Below, piece after piece: positions 39,246 to 59,172 of a stretch of 64,000 bases of DNA (position 1 is its first letter; every line of letters starts with the position of its first letter). The position numbers and the translations under genes are program-made. Below the pieces are notes generated by a model. It did not search any database and was not told the origin of the DNA. It was given only the letters and a program-made list of their open reading frames with translations. This DNA is from Acanthochromis polyacanthus (lineage: Eukaryota > Chordata > Actinopteri > Pomacentridae), in assembly GCF_021347895.1 (NCBI RefSeq), contig NC_067121.1, positions 29,871,974 to 29,935,973 on the forward strand, in the 5' to 3' direction.

Positions 39246-39828
39246 TGTCAGGAAGCCGTCCGGCTCCTGACTGGTTTTTGTTTCCTGCCTCTGTCTGGAT
39301 GCTGTTCCAGCTCCTGCCTGGGTTTTGTCCCTGTCTCCCTCTCTCCCTCTCCCAGCTGATTACCTGCTGAGGTACGGATAATTACAACATGAGACTCAGC
39401 TGTGGAGTAATCAGCAAACACTATTCACCTGCCTTCCCTTTTCAGTTTAAATATCCTCTGCTCCCCTCTTTGTGTGTGGGAGCACCACAGCTCAGACTGT
39501 CTTGTACATGGGTTTCCCCTCTCGCCTTCTGATTTTCCCCCAATGCTGGACGTTTGAAGATTTGTCCCCCCTGGATCCTGCTGTTTTGGACATAATTGGT
39601 TTTTCTTTTGTGAACTCGACTCCTTTTACAGACTCAGTGTTTTTGGACTTGCCGAAGCTGTTTCCTTCCTTTAGGAGAGGATTATCACTGTAGTGAGTAC
39701 TTTTCCCTTGTGTGTTTGTCTGCTACTGAACTCTGGATTTTGGTTAAATAAACCTAATTTTCACCACTTACACCTGTTGCCTGCCTGTTGGTATCTGCGC
39801 CTGGGTTCTACCTCCACCAATCGTGACA
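39246..39828 (+). repeat. 5' long terminal repeat
   Basis: Bounded by TGTCA and TGACA. It includes a TTTAAATATCC promoter-like stretch near 39447 and a polyadenylation signal AATAAA at 39747-39752, consistent with U3-R-U5 order. Confidence 0.7.
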
Positions 39829-39830
39829 GT

Positions 39831-41399
39831 ATGCTCCCACCAACACTGAACCCAGCAGGCCAACGGGTGGTCACAGCCCCCACCCCTGAATCTGTTGCAA
39901 TATTCTTCACCTCTGAGAGATACACCAACTATTATGTTGCGTTATTTGACTTGTGGTGTGAGTGGACCATGGCTCGGGACCAGGCTCGCCTCGAGGAGCT
40001 TGCTTCTCAGGGCCGTGGTGTAGCCTCCCAAATACCCTGGTTAAAGGAACATCTGCCAGACCACATTTTAGAGTTTATGAACACGCCATTACTGTACTGG
40101 ACACCACCTATCCCTGCCACCAACTCACCTTTTTCCCCAACTGTCAGTTTTTCCACAAATTCCACTCACCATCCCAATACTGTTTGGACTGGCTTTTTTA
40201 GTTTACAGTCTGTCACCCATCACGGGTCTCCACACCCAGCTTCAGCCAACACACCACCGAGATCATCCAGGAGGTCATCCAGAGGGAAGCGAGGTGTTAG
40301 GAGATCTCGTACCTCATCACGTCCCAGCGTCCAGACCTCGCCATCGAGCGTTGCGGAGGTTCCTCCGCCAAGCGTCTATTCCTCTGACGTCTTGGAGCGG
40401 GACGATGACGCCGCCTCAGACGTCTTGGAGCGGGTCGAGGACGCCGCCCCAGACGCAGCGGTCTCCGAGCGGGTCGAGGACGCCGCCCCAGACGCAGCGG
40501 TCTCCGAGCGGGTCGAGGTCATCACAGACGACTCCGAGTGGGACGACATCTCTGAGTGGGTCGAGGATGTTGCCGACGACTCCGAGTGGGACAACATTCC
40601 AGCGTGGGTCGACACCACCTCTGCCGCCGCCGCCGCTCCAGCGCGCGGGTCGAGGACGCCGCCGCCGCTCCAGCGCGCGGGTCGAGGACGCCGCTCCAGC
40701 GCGCGGGTCGAGGACGCCGCTCCAGCGCGCGGGTCGAGGACGCCGCTCCAGCGCGCGGGTCGAGGACGCCGCTCCAGCGCGCGGGTCGAGGACGCTGCCG
40801 CCGCCCAGAGCGTCTACGCCGCGGCCTGTCCAGACGGCCTTCAGAGTGTGTCAGCCGCTGACGATCCTCCAGTGGCACCCTCTGTTCCTGCGTTAACAGA
40901 GGGGTGCCGCCGCCACCGACCTCCGGCCCGGCCTCCAGAGGGTCCTCGTTTCGGCCACCCGGCCTCCAGAGTGGTTTCGCTGCCGGCCTCCAGAGTGGTT
41001 TCGCTGCCGGCCTCCAGAGTGGTTTCGCTGCCGGCCTCCAGAGTGGTTTCGCTGCCGGCCTCCAGAGTGGTTTCGCTGCCGGCCTCCAGAGCGCCTTCGC
41101 CAGAGTGGCCTTCAGAGCGCCTTCGCCGCCGGTGCAGCCGGTCCTCAGAGCGCCTTCGCCGCCGGTGCAGCCGGTCCTCAGAGCGCCTTCGCCGCCGGTG
41201 CAGCCGGTCCTCAGAGCGCCTTCGCCGCCGGTGCAGCCGGTCCTCAGAGCGCCTTCGCCGCCGGTGCAGCCGGTCCTCAGAGCGTCTTCGCCGCGGCCAG
41301 TTCAGACGGCTTTCAGAGCGTCTTCACAGCCGCCGGCCTTCAGAGTGTCCCAGCCGCCGGCGATCCTCCAGTGGAATCCTCTGTTCCTGTGATAACTGA
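39831..41399 (+). CDS. Unrecognised gag-position frame of the LTR element, repeat-rich
   Basis: The frame runs 522 codons from an ATG two bases after the LTR, the expected gag position; the open frame extends upstream into the LTR, where I see no better start. The first ~110 residues have ordinary composition (motif FTSERYTNYYVALFDLW, then an acidic/aliphatic helix-like part) and could be a folded domain. From about residue 140 it becomes Ser/Pro/Arg/Asp/Glu-rich and follows DNA minisatellites of 36, 26, 24 and 33 bp, giving SRVVSLPA-like and SSERLRRRC-like peptide repeats. There is no CCHC knuckle, protease or polymerase motif. It may be an eroded gag-like gene of a parasitic element. Host coding function is unsupported, and only the N-terminal part looks protein-like. 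Confidence 0.4.
   Translation: MLPPTLNPAGQRVVTAPTPESVAIFFTSERYTNYYVALFDLWCEWTMARDQARLEELASQGRGVASQIPWLKEHLPDHILEFMNTPLLYWTPPIPATNSPFSPTVSFSTNSTHHPNTVWTGFFSLQSVTHHGSPHPASANTPPRSSRRSSRGKRGVRRSRTSSRPSVQTSPSSVAEVPPPSVYSSDVLERDDDAASDVLERVEDAAPDAAVSERVEDAAPDAAVSERVEVITDDSEWDDISEWVEDVADDSEWDNIPAWVDTTSAAAAAPARGSRTPPPLQRAGRGRRSSARVEDAAPARGSRTPLQRAGRGRRSSARVEDAAAAQSVYAAACPDGLQSVSAADDPPVAPSVPALTEGCRRHRPPARPPEGPRFGHPASRVVSLPASRVVSLPASRVVSLPASRVVSLPASRVVSLPASRAPSPEWPSERLRRRCSRSSERLRRRCSRSSERLRRRCSRSSERLRRRCSRSSERLRRRCSRSSERLRRGQFRRLSERLHSRRPSECPSRRRSSSGILCSCDN
40395..40520. repeat. 36-bp GC-rich minisatellite in the LTR element
   Basis: Two to three copies of a 36-bp unit containing CTCCGAGCGGGTCGAGGACG. 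The frame is kept, and it encodes ERVEDAAPDAAVS repeats in the element's reading frame. Confidence 0.85.
40636..40800. repeat. 26-bp GC-rich minisatellite in the LTR element
   Basis: About six copies of a unit containing GCTCCAGCGCGCGGGTCGAG. The period is 26 bp, measured between GTCGAGG at 40681 and 40707. Because 26 is not a multiple of 3, every copy changes frame, which produces long overlapping frames on both strands. Confidence 0.9.
40961..41090. repeat. 24-bp GC-rich minisatellite in the LTR element
   Basis: About five copies of a 24-bp unit with GGCCTCCAGAGTGG followed by TTTCGCTGCC. The frame is kept, giving an eight-residue peptide repeat. Confidence 0.92.
41098..41285. repeat. 33-bp GC-rich minisatellite in the LTR element
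   Basis: About five near-identical 33-bp units (GAGCGCCTTCGCCGCC followed by GGTGCAGCCGGTCCTCA). The frame is kept, giving an eleven-residue Arg/Ser/Cys repeat. Confidence 0.92.
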
Positions 41400-41807
41400 G
41401 GGGTTCCTACACCTGCGGCCGCCAGAGTTTCCTCGCCTCGTCCAATGCCGCCGGCCTCCAGCCCGGCCGCCAGAGTTTTCTCGCCTCGTCCGACACCGTC
41501 GGCCCCCAGCCTGGCTGCCTGTCTCCGAGCGCCTTTGCTACCGTCTCCAATATCCTTCTTGGAGTTATTTTGTTTTGGACTGGTTAACGTTTTTGGACTT
41601 GTTTGGGACCCTGTTTTGTTGTTGGGGTTCCCATTTTTTTTGCGTGCCTTGTTGCCGCCCTGACTGTTGACTTTGTTTTGGCCCTCCGGCCTAACCCCCG
41701 CCACCCGCCCGACTGGGGCATTTTTGTTTTTGGTTCTTTGTACTTGCGCCAGGAGGCGCACGTTAAGGGGGGGGTACTGTCAAGAAGCTGTCCAGTTCCT
41801 GACTGGT

Positions 41808-42470
41808 ATGTAAGCTCAGTCATGTTATTTAATAGCCACACCTCGAATTCCATAAATGTTTTGTCACAAAAAATATTCCGTTAAAAATAATCCCTTCCTT
41901 CCCTGAAATGTATTTATATAACTCTACACTGCTGTTTCCTCCAGAATGTGCAGATCTGTGAAGTTCCTGCCTCCCTCTCCACACATCCATCGGTGTGTAC
42001 TGCAGCTCGAGCACACCAGCTCACCTACGAATCTGCTCAAACACTGTAAAACTACTCTACAATGCACAATGGCAAGCCGCACATTTGAATGGGAAACCAA
42101 ATATGAAGAAGAATACGGAAAGCTCCACCCTTCAAGTTTGATTCTTAGATGTGTCACATATGAAGTCTCAAGGCAAAAAAAAAAAAAGAAACTCAGAATT
42201 TCAATTCTTATTTCCCTAATGTGTCCTCTAGCCTGTAAGCAATCCCATATGGTCATGCTAAGAAGGCAACGAACATAGTTTTCTAGTTTTAACCAGAGTT
42301 CTTCACACTGCGCTTCAACAACAAGAAGGAATATCAGGTGGACAGGCTGCTGATAGCGTCAATGGAAAAGTTACCAAAGGTACAGCTGACATGCATGACA
42401 TTGTATGTTAAAAATGTCTTCACTTTTAATCTATTTTATAAACCGGTTACTTATGCATTAATTATAAGAA
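41808..42470. other. No feature recognised
   Basis: Non-coding sequence between the truncated LTR and a LINE fragment, with a short A-run at 42175-42187. No exon is supported. Confidence 0.55.
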
Positions 42471-42474
42471 AACT

Positions 42475-43112
42475 TTGGTAACATCAGTGGAGAGAAAGAG
42501 CCTGAACAGACTGGTCAGGAGGGCTGGTTCTGTCCAGGACTGCTTCCTGGACTCCATAGAGGAGCTGGGTGAGAGGAGGATGTTGGCAAAGCTCACATTT
42601 ATCATGGACAATCCTTCTCACCCACTGCATGACACTGTGGGGTCTTTGAGAAGCTCCCTCAACAGCAGACTTAGACACCTACCCTGCAAGAAGGAGCGCT
42701 ATCACAGGTCTTTCATCCCATTTGCTGTAAGACTGTACAACATCAGCATCACTAGCTGATGTTGACATAAACTGGACTTATATCATTATCTTTAACCATG
42801 GTAAACCCTGTGCAACAATTATTTACACAGCTGGCATTTTGCACTTTTACAGTTATATTTATTTCATAAGCCACCTTATGCTGATGTCATTTATGGTGTA
42901 GTAATACAATATTTATTAATTTTTCATTCTTATATATATTGTACATATTATTGTTACTATAATTCTTATTATTACTGTACATGTGGTTAGTGAAGCGGTG
43001 TATAGAGGATGGATGGATGTGGTTAGTGCTGCTTTGAAAGATGTTACCGCTGTAACATTGGAAATGTCTCCTTACGTGTGGAGCAATAAAGGATTGTCTT
43101 ATCTTATCTTAT
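42475..43112 (+). mobile_element. LINE 3' end with ORF2 C-terminal remnant and TTATC tail
   Basis: The frame at 42475-42759 matches the usual C-terminus of fish non-LTR retrotransposon ORF2 in layout: a leucine-rich start, GERRMLAKL, NPSHPLHD, then a CKKERYHRSFIP..VRLYN ending. It is followed by an AT-rich 3' UTR and a (CTTAT)n tail at about 43093-43112. The element is 5'-truncated. The clade is uncertain. Confidence 0.75.
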
Positions 43113-45267
43113 CCAGTATGTGAGTTAACACGTAATTTACACAAAGAAATTCAATCAAAACCGATTTTCCTTTTCCTCTTTGGCAGGAAGAGAAATATTT
43201 TTTAAAAATCATCATCTGCGCTGTGACATGTTGTGTATCCACTCCAGCAAAGCTTCAAACAGACCATGTTGTGTGTTGAGAATAAACTGCAGCTCAGGCC
43301 TTAGACTCCTGTTTATTGATGCTTTCATCAGGTCTGCTGCAGCGCAAAACAAGACCAGCTTCTGTAAAGATGGAGGAAAAAGACAATTATTAGCATTATT
43401 TTCGATTAACATATTGGGGGCTTTTCTGTTTCAGAGTGGAAGTAACCAACTGCAGGGGACTGGACAATCTGGTCTTTGTTATGAGCTGATGCTCGACATA
43501 TAGACATAAAAGGTGAGGTGGATCTTTGATAGGTCCAGAAAAAAGGACTTATTTGAGTCTTGGGCCTTTTAAAATGTCTAAACTTAAGTAATCTATTTAT
43601 TTTGTTCAGTCATAAATGATGGCTTCAAGTTCTGCAAGCTGCTTCTCTGGCCCGACAACTCCAGTGTTTAAAACTTTGACCTTTCTAAAATACTGCTGAC
43701 AAAAAAAGCAACAACAGGTCACAATGCACACATATTTTCCTCTTTGTAAAGGCTTCCTGTGCAAGCTGGAAACCAATCTGTCACAACATTAAAAACACTG
43801 GTGGTTGAAGTGAATGACTTTAATTATCTCTTTACAATCCAGTGGTCTGCTAGGAAACTTTGGCTTCTAACATTCATGTGGGTGTTGCTTTGACACGCAG
43901 CACCCACCTAATCGTTGCTGCAGACTGAACACTCTTTTGAGCTGAGGAGTTTTGGTCAATTTTGCATCAATATTATCCCTCACAATGATTAAAAAAGAAC
44001 TCTGTCCTGGGATCCTGGTCTGACCTGATGCTCAGCCCAGATTATTTGGTTATGTGAGGAGTTTAGAGATCCAGTCTTTAGGATAGCAGCCTGCTTGCAA
44101 CCTCACTGGAGCTTTTTTGATTAGCATCAAACATGTTTGGTATTTACAAGTTAAATTATGGATGGGCACAATTATCACGGAAACAGTATTGCAAAGCAAT
44201 GCGAAACCTGTTGCTTATCTATAGCTATAGATTAGCTAACATTAGCTAGCATTATCTGTAGCTAGCATTCGCGATAGAAATTAAACCCTTTAGAACCCAA
44301 TAATAGTTTTGAAAGTCATGACATCTTTTTTTAAAAATGCCAATATCGTACCATTTAACTTAGTCAGAAACTGTAAAAACATAAAGAATCATCAGGTCTT
44401 CAACATTCTGATGATCCTTGAACTACTCATCTGTGGCATGCTGTTCCATTGCAAAACTTAAACAAGTCTAAGCTACCCTAATATCATGATTTTTCTTTAT
44501 TTAATCAAAATCTGCTGTATAGTACATGTCTCATTTAAAAATATGCCAAAAAGAAATTGTTTGCTCTAATCAGATTCTTCAAAAAGCTAAAATTTCTGTG
44601 TTCCTCAGTACAACCATGAAAGAATTACTGGCTCATCTGTGATCAACAGTAAGACATCAGACGGTGATCCCATATGGGTACCATACCAATGGAGCTGGTT
44701 TTCATGCTCAACTTGTGAGACAACAGAAAAAAAAGCAGCACATGGTCTAGTTCCTCACCTCTGTCATTGAGTCACTGTGTTTTAAATTTTAAAAAAAAAG
44801 TCTTATTTGGCAGATCAGTAAAAGACTACAAAGGATTTTCACAGATTTGTGACCTATTGCTGGCTTCACAAACACAGACACATTTACAATTTGATGCCAA
44901 ACATCAGCCTGAGAGGGAAAAAATACCAAAGTCCAGACACATGTGAACTCATGGCCTGTAAACAATTGATTAAGGTTGGGATGGAGAGTGGTTAGAAGAC
45001 ACAAAGACAGAAGGTCTGGAAACAGAAAACCAGTTTTTGCAGGTGTTAAACTCCAAACTTTCTGCTGACCTATTCCCTTCGACATCCACTCTTTTGTAGA
45101 TCTGTTGCTGTAGTATGACTTTGCACATTCTGTATTGTTCCAGATGACTAAGGCCTCTTGTCACTTGAATACTGAACATAAAAATGTGGTTTCTGGGCAT
45201 TTTTGCTCGAAATTTTCATGGAATGGCAGTTATCATTCTGCACAGCAAAAGTCAAGAAAAAGTGGTA
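43113..45267. other. Sequence downstream of the transporter gene, no other gene recognised
   Basis: No coding exon is supported. A minus-strand AATAAA (plus-strand TTTATT at 44496-44501) could be the transporter polyadenylation signal, about 770 bp past its stop. Repeated TAGCTA/TTAGCTAGC words occur near 44,220-44,275. Confidence 0.5.
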
Positions 45268-53818
<8,551 letters not shown>

Positions 53819-53831
53819 TCAGACTAGTGCA
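53819..53831 (-). other. 5' UTR end and splice acceptor before the transporter start codon
   Basis: A pyrimidine-rich tract ending CTTTCCCACAG on the minus strand lies 13 bp before the ATG at 53816-53818. Transcription therefore starts further up, in a non-coding exon. The ATG was chosen because it directly follows this acceptor and gives a family-typical N-terminus of about 35 residues before TM1. Confidence 0.7.
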
Positions 53832-54534
53832 CTGTGGGAAAGAGTAAGTGAGGAGGTCTTCAACATTTTCTAAGATGCTATTCTAAAAGTCTTGAGGCTC
53901 GTCTAGATATTTTTTCCCAAATGCTGGACGAACCTTTATGGTCTTTTTGGTCAGTGGTGGTTTACGCCTCGAAACTCTCCCATAATGCAATTTTCTTCCG
54001 AAGTCTTCCTTATTATGGAATTCACTAGACGGAACTTAACTGAGTCTGCAGTTCTTTCAATGTTTGTCTGGCTGTTGCAACAAAGTTTCATTTGTACTTG
54101 GATGAATTGTATTTGTACAAACATTACAAATCATATTTGTAATGTGACGATCACAAACCAGTCTGGGCACGACTGTTCTCACAGCACATGATTTTGTTAT
54201 GATATGTGATAATGTTATGGCCAGTGTCAAGCACCAAGGTCTGACAAGAGACCGTGAGACTCCTTGGCTGAAGAGCCTCTGTTGTCTTCATGATAGAGAT
54301 GAAGCTGCTCGGTTTGAAGGACAGATGCTACTATAAGTTTGCATTTTGTTGTTTTTGTCTGGGTCAGACCTCTGAACATGAGCCTGGTGTCGGAGCTCTG
54401 CCTTCAGATGAAATATTCACTCTGCATTGCTCTTCTTTATTTTTCAATGAAGTACAAAATTACAAATACTGTTGCACTTTAATTGCTTTTGCTTGGGCTC
54501 AACCAGATTTCCATAAGACTTTTGTGACATCCTG
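53832..54534. other. First part of the transporter 5' intron or intergenic DNA, nothing recognised
   Basis: AT-rich sequence with no exon, RNA gene or repeat that I can support. Confidence 0.5.
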
Positions 54535-54760
54535 GACGAGATACTGACGTGCTCTTGGAGAAATGTTAGTTGGCCAGCCACTCCTTGGAAGGTTCACCAC
54601 TGTTCCATGTTTTCTCCATTTGTGGATAATATCACTCACTGTGGTTTACTGGAGTCCCAGAGCCTTTGCAATGGCTTTTTTAACCAGCCCAGTCTGATAA
54701 ATGTCAGTGACTTTGTTTCAAAATTGTTCTTGAATCTCTTAAGAATGTGGCATCATATTC
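54535..54760 (-). pseudogene. Fossil of Tc1 transposase N-terminus
   Basis: On the minus strand, broken frames preserve VKKAIAKALGLQ, then TTVSDIIHKWRKHGTVVNLP and RSGWPTN, the DNA-binding paired-like domain of Tc1 transposases. At least two stop codons interrupt it. It is a different, older lineage from the Tc1 at 45,610. Confidence 0.8.
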
Positions 54761-54949
54761 AGCTTTTTGAGACCCGTTAGCTACTTCACAAAGTCGGACA
54801 GGTTCTATTTAGTGATGTTTAGATTTAACAAGCCGGGCAGTAATCATACATGAGTGTGGACGGTGAAACTGAACCCAGTTGCCAAATGAATTTGGTGATT
54901 TGTTAGATTCACATAGTGCAAGATGGGCAGAACAGCATTTTTCCTTTAA

Positions 54950-55486
54950 CCCTCATGTTGTCCTGTGAGTCAAATGGACCCATTTTAAAGTTTGAAAATG
55001 TGGGGGGAAAAACACATTTCCACAGTGAAAATTTCCACATCTTCAACATTTTTGAGAAATTTTTGAATTTTTTTGGGTGGAAAAAAAGAAATGTTAAAAA
55101 CATGTTTTTTTAAAGAACATTCAGAAAAACATCAACCAAAATCCAGCGAAATTCACTCAATTTTGGTTGATTTTTTCTGAATGTTCTTAAGTAAAATATT
55201 AGAAGTTTTACTGATATTTATGTAATCACTTTAGAGGATTTTAGGATTTTTTTGGAAGATTTTTGCTCATTTTTAAAAAAAATATTTACAAGAATTTTCT
55301 TGCCAAATTTGGAGGATTTTTTTTAAATAAAAATTTTAAGGAAAACTTCTAAGGAATTATTGGAATTTTCTTCTTGAAAATTTTGCACATTTTCAAGAAT
55401 CTGCAGAATTTTTTGCTGAATTTTTGGATTTTTTTCAGACAAAGAAACAATGCTTTTAGTGCCCGCAAATGAAGACAACAGGAGGG
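54950..55486. mobile_element. piggyBac-type MITE (537 bp)
   Basis: Flanked on both sides by TTAA (54946-54949, 55487-55490). Ends are inverted repeats CCCTCATGTTGTC and GACAACAGGAGGG with one mismatch. The interior is T/A-rich with repeated TTTTTGAAT-like words and no transposase. The TTAA target and the CCCT..AGGG ends fit piggyBac-like elements. Confidence 0.85.
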
Positions 55487-55786
55487 TTAAAAAGTAAAAT
55501 CTAAAAGCTGCATTTTGTGTTTTCTTGGATTATTTTTTGACTGATAAAAAATAGTTTGATGCTCGGGAACATTTAAATGGGACAAATATGCAAAAATAGA
55601 AGACTTCTGTATATAATGTATATATATTGTATACATTCTGCTGTCCTTATCTGACCCCTCTCTTCAACACTCCGCCCTTGTCTCACCCTCCTCATAACTG
55701 CTTTTATTGAAAAACAACACTGACTAAAGTCATCTTAACATCCTGCCCCAATAAAATAGACCAAAGTACATTATTAACATTTACAA

Positions 55787-56032
55787 GAACGGCCCCAGCC
55801 TACCTGGATTCCCTGATACAGGTCTACTCCCCTTCACGCCCACTTCGCTCTGCATGTGAGAGACGCCTGGTGTTTCCAGCCCAGCACGGCTCGATATCTC
55901 TAGCCAGACTCTTTTCCTCTGTTGTTCCCAAATGGTGGAACAATCTACCAAACTCTGTGCATTCTGCTGAGTCCCTTTCTACTTTTAAGAGACAATTGAA
56001 GACTCAATTGTTCAGAGAACACCTAGGCACTT
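55787..56032 (+). mobile_element. LINE ORF2 C-terminal remnant (L2-like)
   Basis: An open stretch reads TAPAYLDSLIQVYSPSRPLR, then CERRLVFPAQHGS, VVPKWWNNLPNSV and FKRQLKTQLFREHL before a stop, the usual end of L2-type ORF2. The 5' part is missing. Confidence 0.8.
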
Positions 56033-56270
56033 AATCTGACTCCACCTTAGGGGTAGAATAAGTCAGGTGGTCCAAAACCCTCGATATCTCTAGCCAGACT
56101 CTTCTCCTCTGTTGTTTCCAAATGGTGGAGCAAATTGCCAAACTCTGTGCATTCTGCTGAGTCCCTTTCTACTTTTAAAGACAATTGAAGACTCAATTGT
56201 TCAGAGAACACCTAGGCACTTAATCTGACTCCACCTTAGGGGTAGAATAAGTCAGGTGGTCCAAAACCCA
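55891..56270. repeat. 190-bp tandem duplication within the LINE fragment
   Basis: TCGATATCTCTAGCCAGAC starts at 55891 and again at 56081. The two 190-bp copies differ by a few substitutions and a 1-nt deletion, and the deletion shifts the frame in the second copy. Confidence 0.92.
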
Positions 56271-56446
56271 GCATTTATTTAGCGCTGACAAAGATTTAAA
56301 AAAATAAAAAATAAAAAATAAAAGGGGGGTGGGGGGTGGGGAGTGGTTGGTTGGCAATTCTTCTGCAACCTTTGACCAATCGCACTTGAAGCACTTTTTG
56401 CACTTACTACAGGTTTTTCCTTATGTCTGAATTCTTGCTTGTGTTG

Positions 56447-56505
56447 TACGTGGCTTTGGACAAAAGCGTCTGCCAAATGAAATTGTAGAATTGTAGAATT
56501 GTAAA
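56447..56505 (+). mobile_element. LINE/SINE 3' tail
   Basis: TGGCTTTGGACAAAAGCGTC followed by TGCCAAATGAAAT and (TGTAGAAT)n is the 3' tail shared by fish L2-type LINEs and their SINEs. It is probably the end of the element that starts at 55787. Confidence 0.7.
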
Positions 56506-56604
56506 ATCATCACCTTTCCTGCTGCACATATAATATAGTAGGTATAAATTGGAAAAATGCCACTTGGAGTAAATCTTATTTGTATTGTGGTGTAATAAAC
56601 TTAC

Positions 56605-56700
56605 CTGGAATATTCTTTACCTGCTTCAATAAGATCTGGAGATCCACATGTGCAATCCGAAAAATAGACCACATGTGGTAAAGCCAACTGTGCAGTGCTG
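56605..56700 (-). other. Candidate non-coding first exon of the transporter gene
   Basis: The minus strand has two consensus splice donors, CCAG|GTAAGT (donor at 56603-56604) and GCAG|GTAAAG (56619-56620), about 2.8 kb upstream of the acceptor at 53832. The upstream limit shown is arbitrary. This is an inference from splice signals only. Confidence 0.3.
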
Positions 56701-58820
56701 AAAAAAAGTCAAACTGTGTCTTTAAAATTTTACCAAATGTAAAAACAAATGCAGTGAATAGACAATCCTCTCTGAACGCCGATTCTCAAATGATGACCAT
56801 TCTGTGGATGAACAACTGAGTGCGTAAACGTCGGGGCGTGGCTAAGAATGGCAAAGATAACTGGTTGGTCGTTACGCAAATCACCCGTGGGCTTTTCTGC
56901 AGTAAAAAGGTAACAGATGTGATTCAAGGGAAGACGTGCTCATGCTGATTGTCACTTGATGTGAAGGGAAGCGTGACAAAATGATTTTCATTTCGGTCAA
57001 ACGATCAGTCATGTCCAAACTGAACTGGGCTGAGAACACGTGTGTTGTGCATTATTAGCATCAAATATACAGTGCTCAAGTAAAAGCACATAGCACACAG
57101 CCCTGACTGAACCTACGCTGAGATGTGATGACACAGACCACGACATGTGATACAGTGTAGTAGAGGCTAACAGCTACAGTTCATAGTATTGGATCTTCAA
57201 GTTTTGTATTTTTTTCTTTACTGTTGCACAATTGTACTTAGAACAGGTAAAACCATTCAGAGACCTGAAACCTATCCATTTAATCTACTTGTGATTTTAG
57301 TGACATATGAAAATATAAGTGCGCTTTCAACATTTTGAGCAAGGAGCTAAAACTGACAATAATTAATGGAAGATATGAGTTGCATGTTAGTCAATCAAAT
57401 AACACTAAGTTCTGATCCTACAATATTTCCAGTCTATATTAAAAAAGAGCAGTGTGGAGAATTAAACTTCTAACTTTACCTTTTACAGGTGTCCTTGTAT
57501 ACATGATTCTGTATTTCAGTAGTCAGTGTAGTAAGTAAGATATTAGTAATTTCTTATTGTATTTTTAATTTTAATACTTGTCGATAAATGATAGGTATTT
57601 AATACACTGACAACAAAATTAAATCAAACCAAAAAACTGTCATTGGTAATATCAGAGACTGAATTTAGGTTTGCGTGTGGTCCAGTACCATACAATGAAT
57701 GAGTAATCAGCGGATTCAAATCAGAGCAGAGCAGTACTTTTGAGAAATGTGTTGCATGTGTGTGATGTGCTGATGCTGCCTCCTGCTGGACAGACCTGGA
57801 ACAGATGAAACCAACTTTTATTGTGACTATTTAAAAAAAACCAAGGCTTTAAAATTTACACAGCCAGAGTTTTGACATACTCATATTAAATTTAAGTGAT
57901 TGTTATGTTAACCATGTTGTTAGTTTTTAGAAAGTATCTGAAGGATGACATATAGCCTGTTACCTTTTGGTGATTTAATTGAGGGTCAGGTGCCTTCAAC
58001 TGCAAACATCGGACACAAATAGGAGTTAGAAATAAAGAAGAGACGGTTTTTCTGTCTTGTATAATGCTTTCTGCAATGCATTACTGATATATTGTGCTTG
58101 AGTGTGCAGCCAGGCAAGTTTGGTCTGCAGCCACCAAGGGGCAGCATAACATCCCATAACATCCCACAGCATGGCTTCCTCTCACTTCTCTGACTCATTT
58201 CCACGTCATTGTCTGGATGTAACTTTTCACTTCTAAAACTTCAGCACTGTTGTTTGAACCAGCCTGAAGGTACAACTGTGCAGGTATCAGTGAGAACATT
58301 AGTTTGTGTATAGTGTAGGATATGCAGGTTTTGTATCCAACCTTCACAAACCTGGATCAGCCTTTGTCCCGGTCTGGAGAAACCCGGGTATGTTCACTGT
58401 GAGGGAAACCAGGACACTGAGGCATGCAGACACCTATATACAGGTCTCTGATGGCGCTCTGTTTGTACAGAAGTGAGTGGCTGAGATGTGGAAGGATCAA
58501 AGCATTAGTGCACATGCAGAAAACACAGAAATATATATATATAACACCATTACAACCACTAAATCAACTGTGAAAAACACAATTACAAACATTCATCTTC
58601 ATTATTTTTTTTAACTGTCACAAACCCAAACACACATATGTGGGATGCATTTTGAATCTGCAGAAAATTTTAAACACAGACTGTTTAGTTACAGGAGTTC
58701 ATATGATGATTTAAATTAATACATTTTCTGTTGGTATGAATAGGTACCACATGCACATTTCAGTCCGTTATTTCCTCAAAAAAAAAGGCACAAAGAGGAG
58801 CGAAGAAAAAATCATGCTTA
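56701..58820. other. Intergenic sequence, no gene recognised
   Basis: No supported exon or RNA gene. A short TA run lies near 58532-58543. Confidence 0.5.
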
Positions 58821-58824
58821 TACA

Positions 58825-59170
58825 CACTACAGTTCAAAAGTTCGGGGTCACCCACACAATTTCACGTTTTCCATGAAAACTCACACTTTTATTCATGTGT
58901 TAACATAACTGCACAAGAGTTTTCTAATCATAAGTTAGTCTTTCAAACACAATTAACTAACACAATGTAGTATTAGAACACAGGAGTAATGCTGGAAATG
59001 TTCCTCTGTACCCCTGTGTAGATATTCCATTAGAAATCAGCCGTTTCCAGCTAGAAGAGTCATTTAGCACATTAACAATGTCTGGACTGGATTTCTGATT
59101 AATTTAACAACAATTTTTATTTCAAAACTAAGGACATTTCTAAGTGACCCCAAACTTTTGAACAGTAGTG
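58825..59170. mobile_element. Tc1/mariner-type MITE (about 346 bp)
   Basis: The left end CACTACAGTTCAAAAGTT and right end AACTTTTGAACAGTAGTG are inverted repeats with one mismatch, continued by GGGGTCAC / GTGACCCC. TA follows the right end; the left flank reads TACA, so the boundary there is eroded. No coding capacity. Confidence 0.88.
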
Positions 59171-59172
59171 TA

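Larger units (their letters stand above)
39246..41807 (+). mobile_element. Non-autonomous LTR retroelement with a truncated 3' LTR
   Basis: A 583-bp 5' LTR (39246-39828) begins TGTCAGGAAG and ends CGTGACA. An internal region of about 1.95 kb ends in a purine tract (AAGGGGGGGG at 41765-41774). It is followed at 41778 by the start of a second LTR copy (TGTCAAGAAGCTGTCC), which is lost after about 30 bp. No protease, reverse transcriptase, RNase H or integrase is encoded, so the element would need proteins from elsewhere. The TGT..ACA ends and style resemble fish Ty3/gypsy-type elements, but the family assignment is an inference. I could not identify a convincing primer-binding site. Confidence 0.7.

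Noticed and set aside
40376..40878. Minus-strand and alternate-frame Ser/Arg-rich proteins in the LTR element
   Set aside because: They are shadows of GC-rich minisatellites; the 26-bp unit changes frame at each copy.
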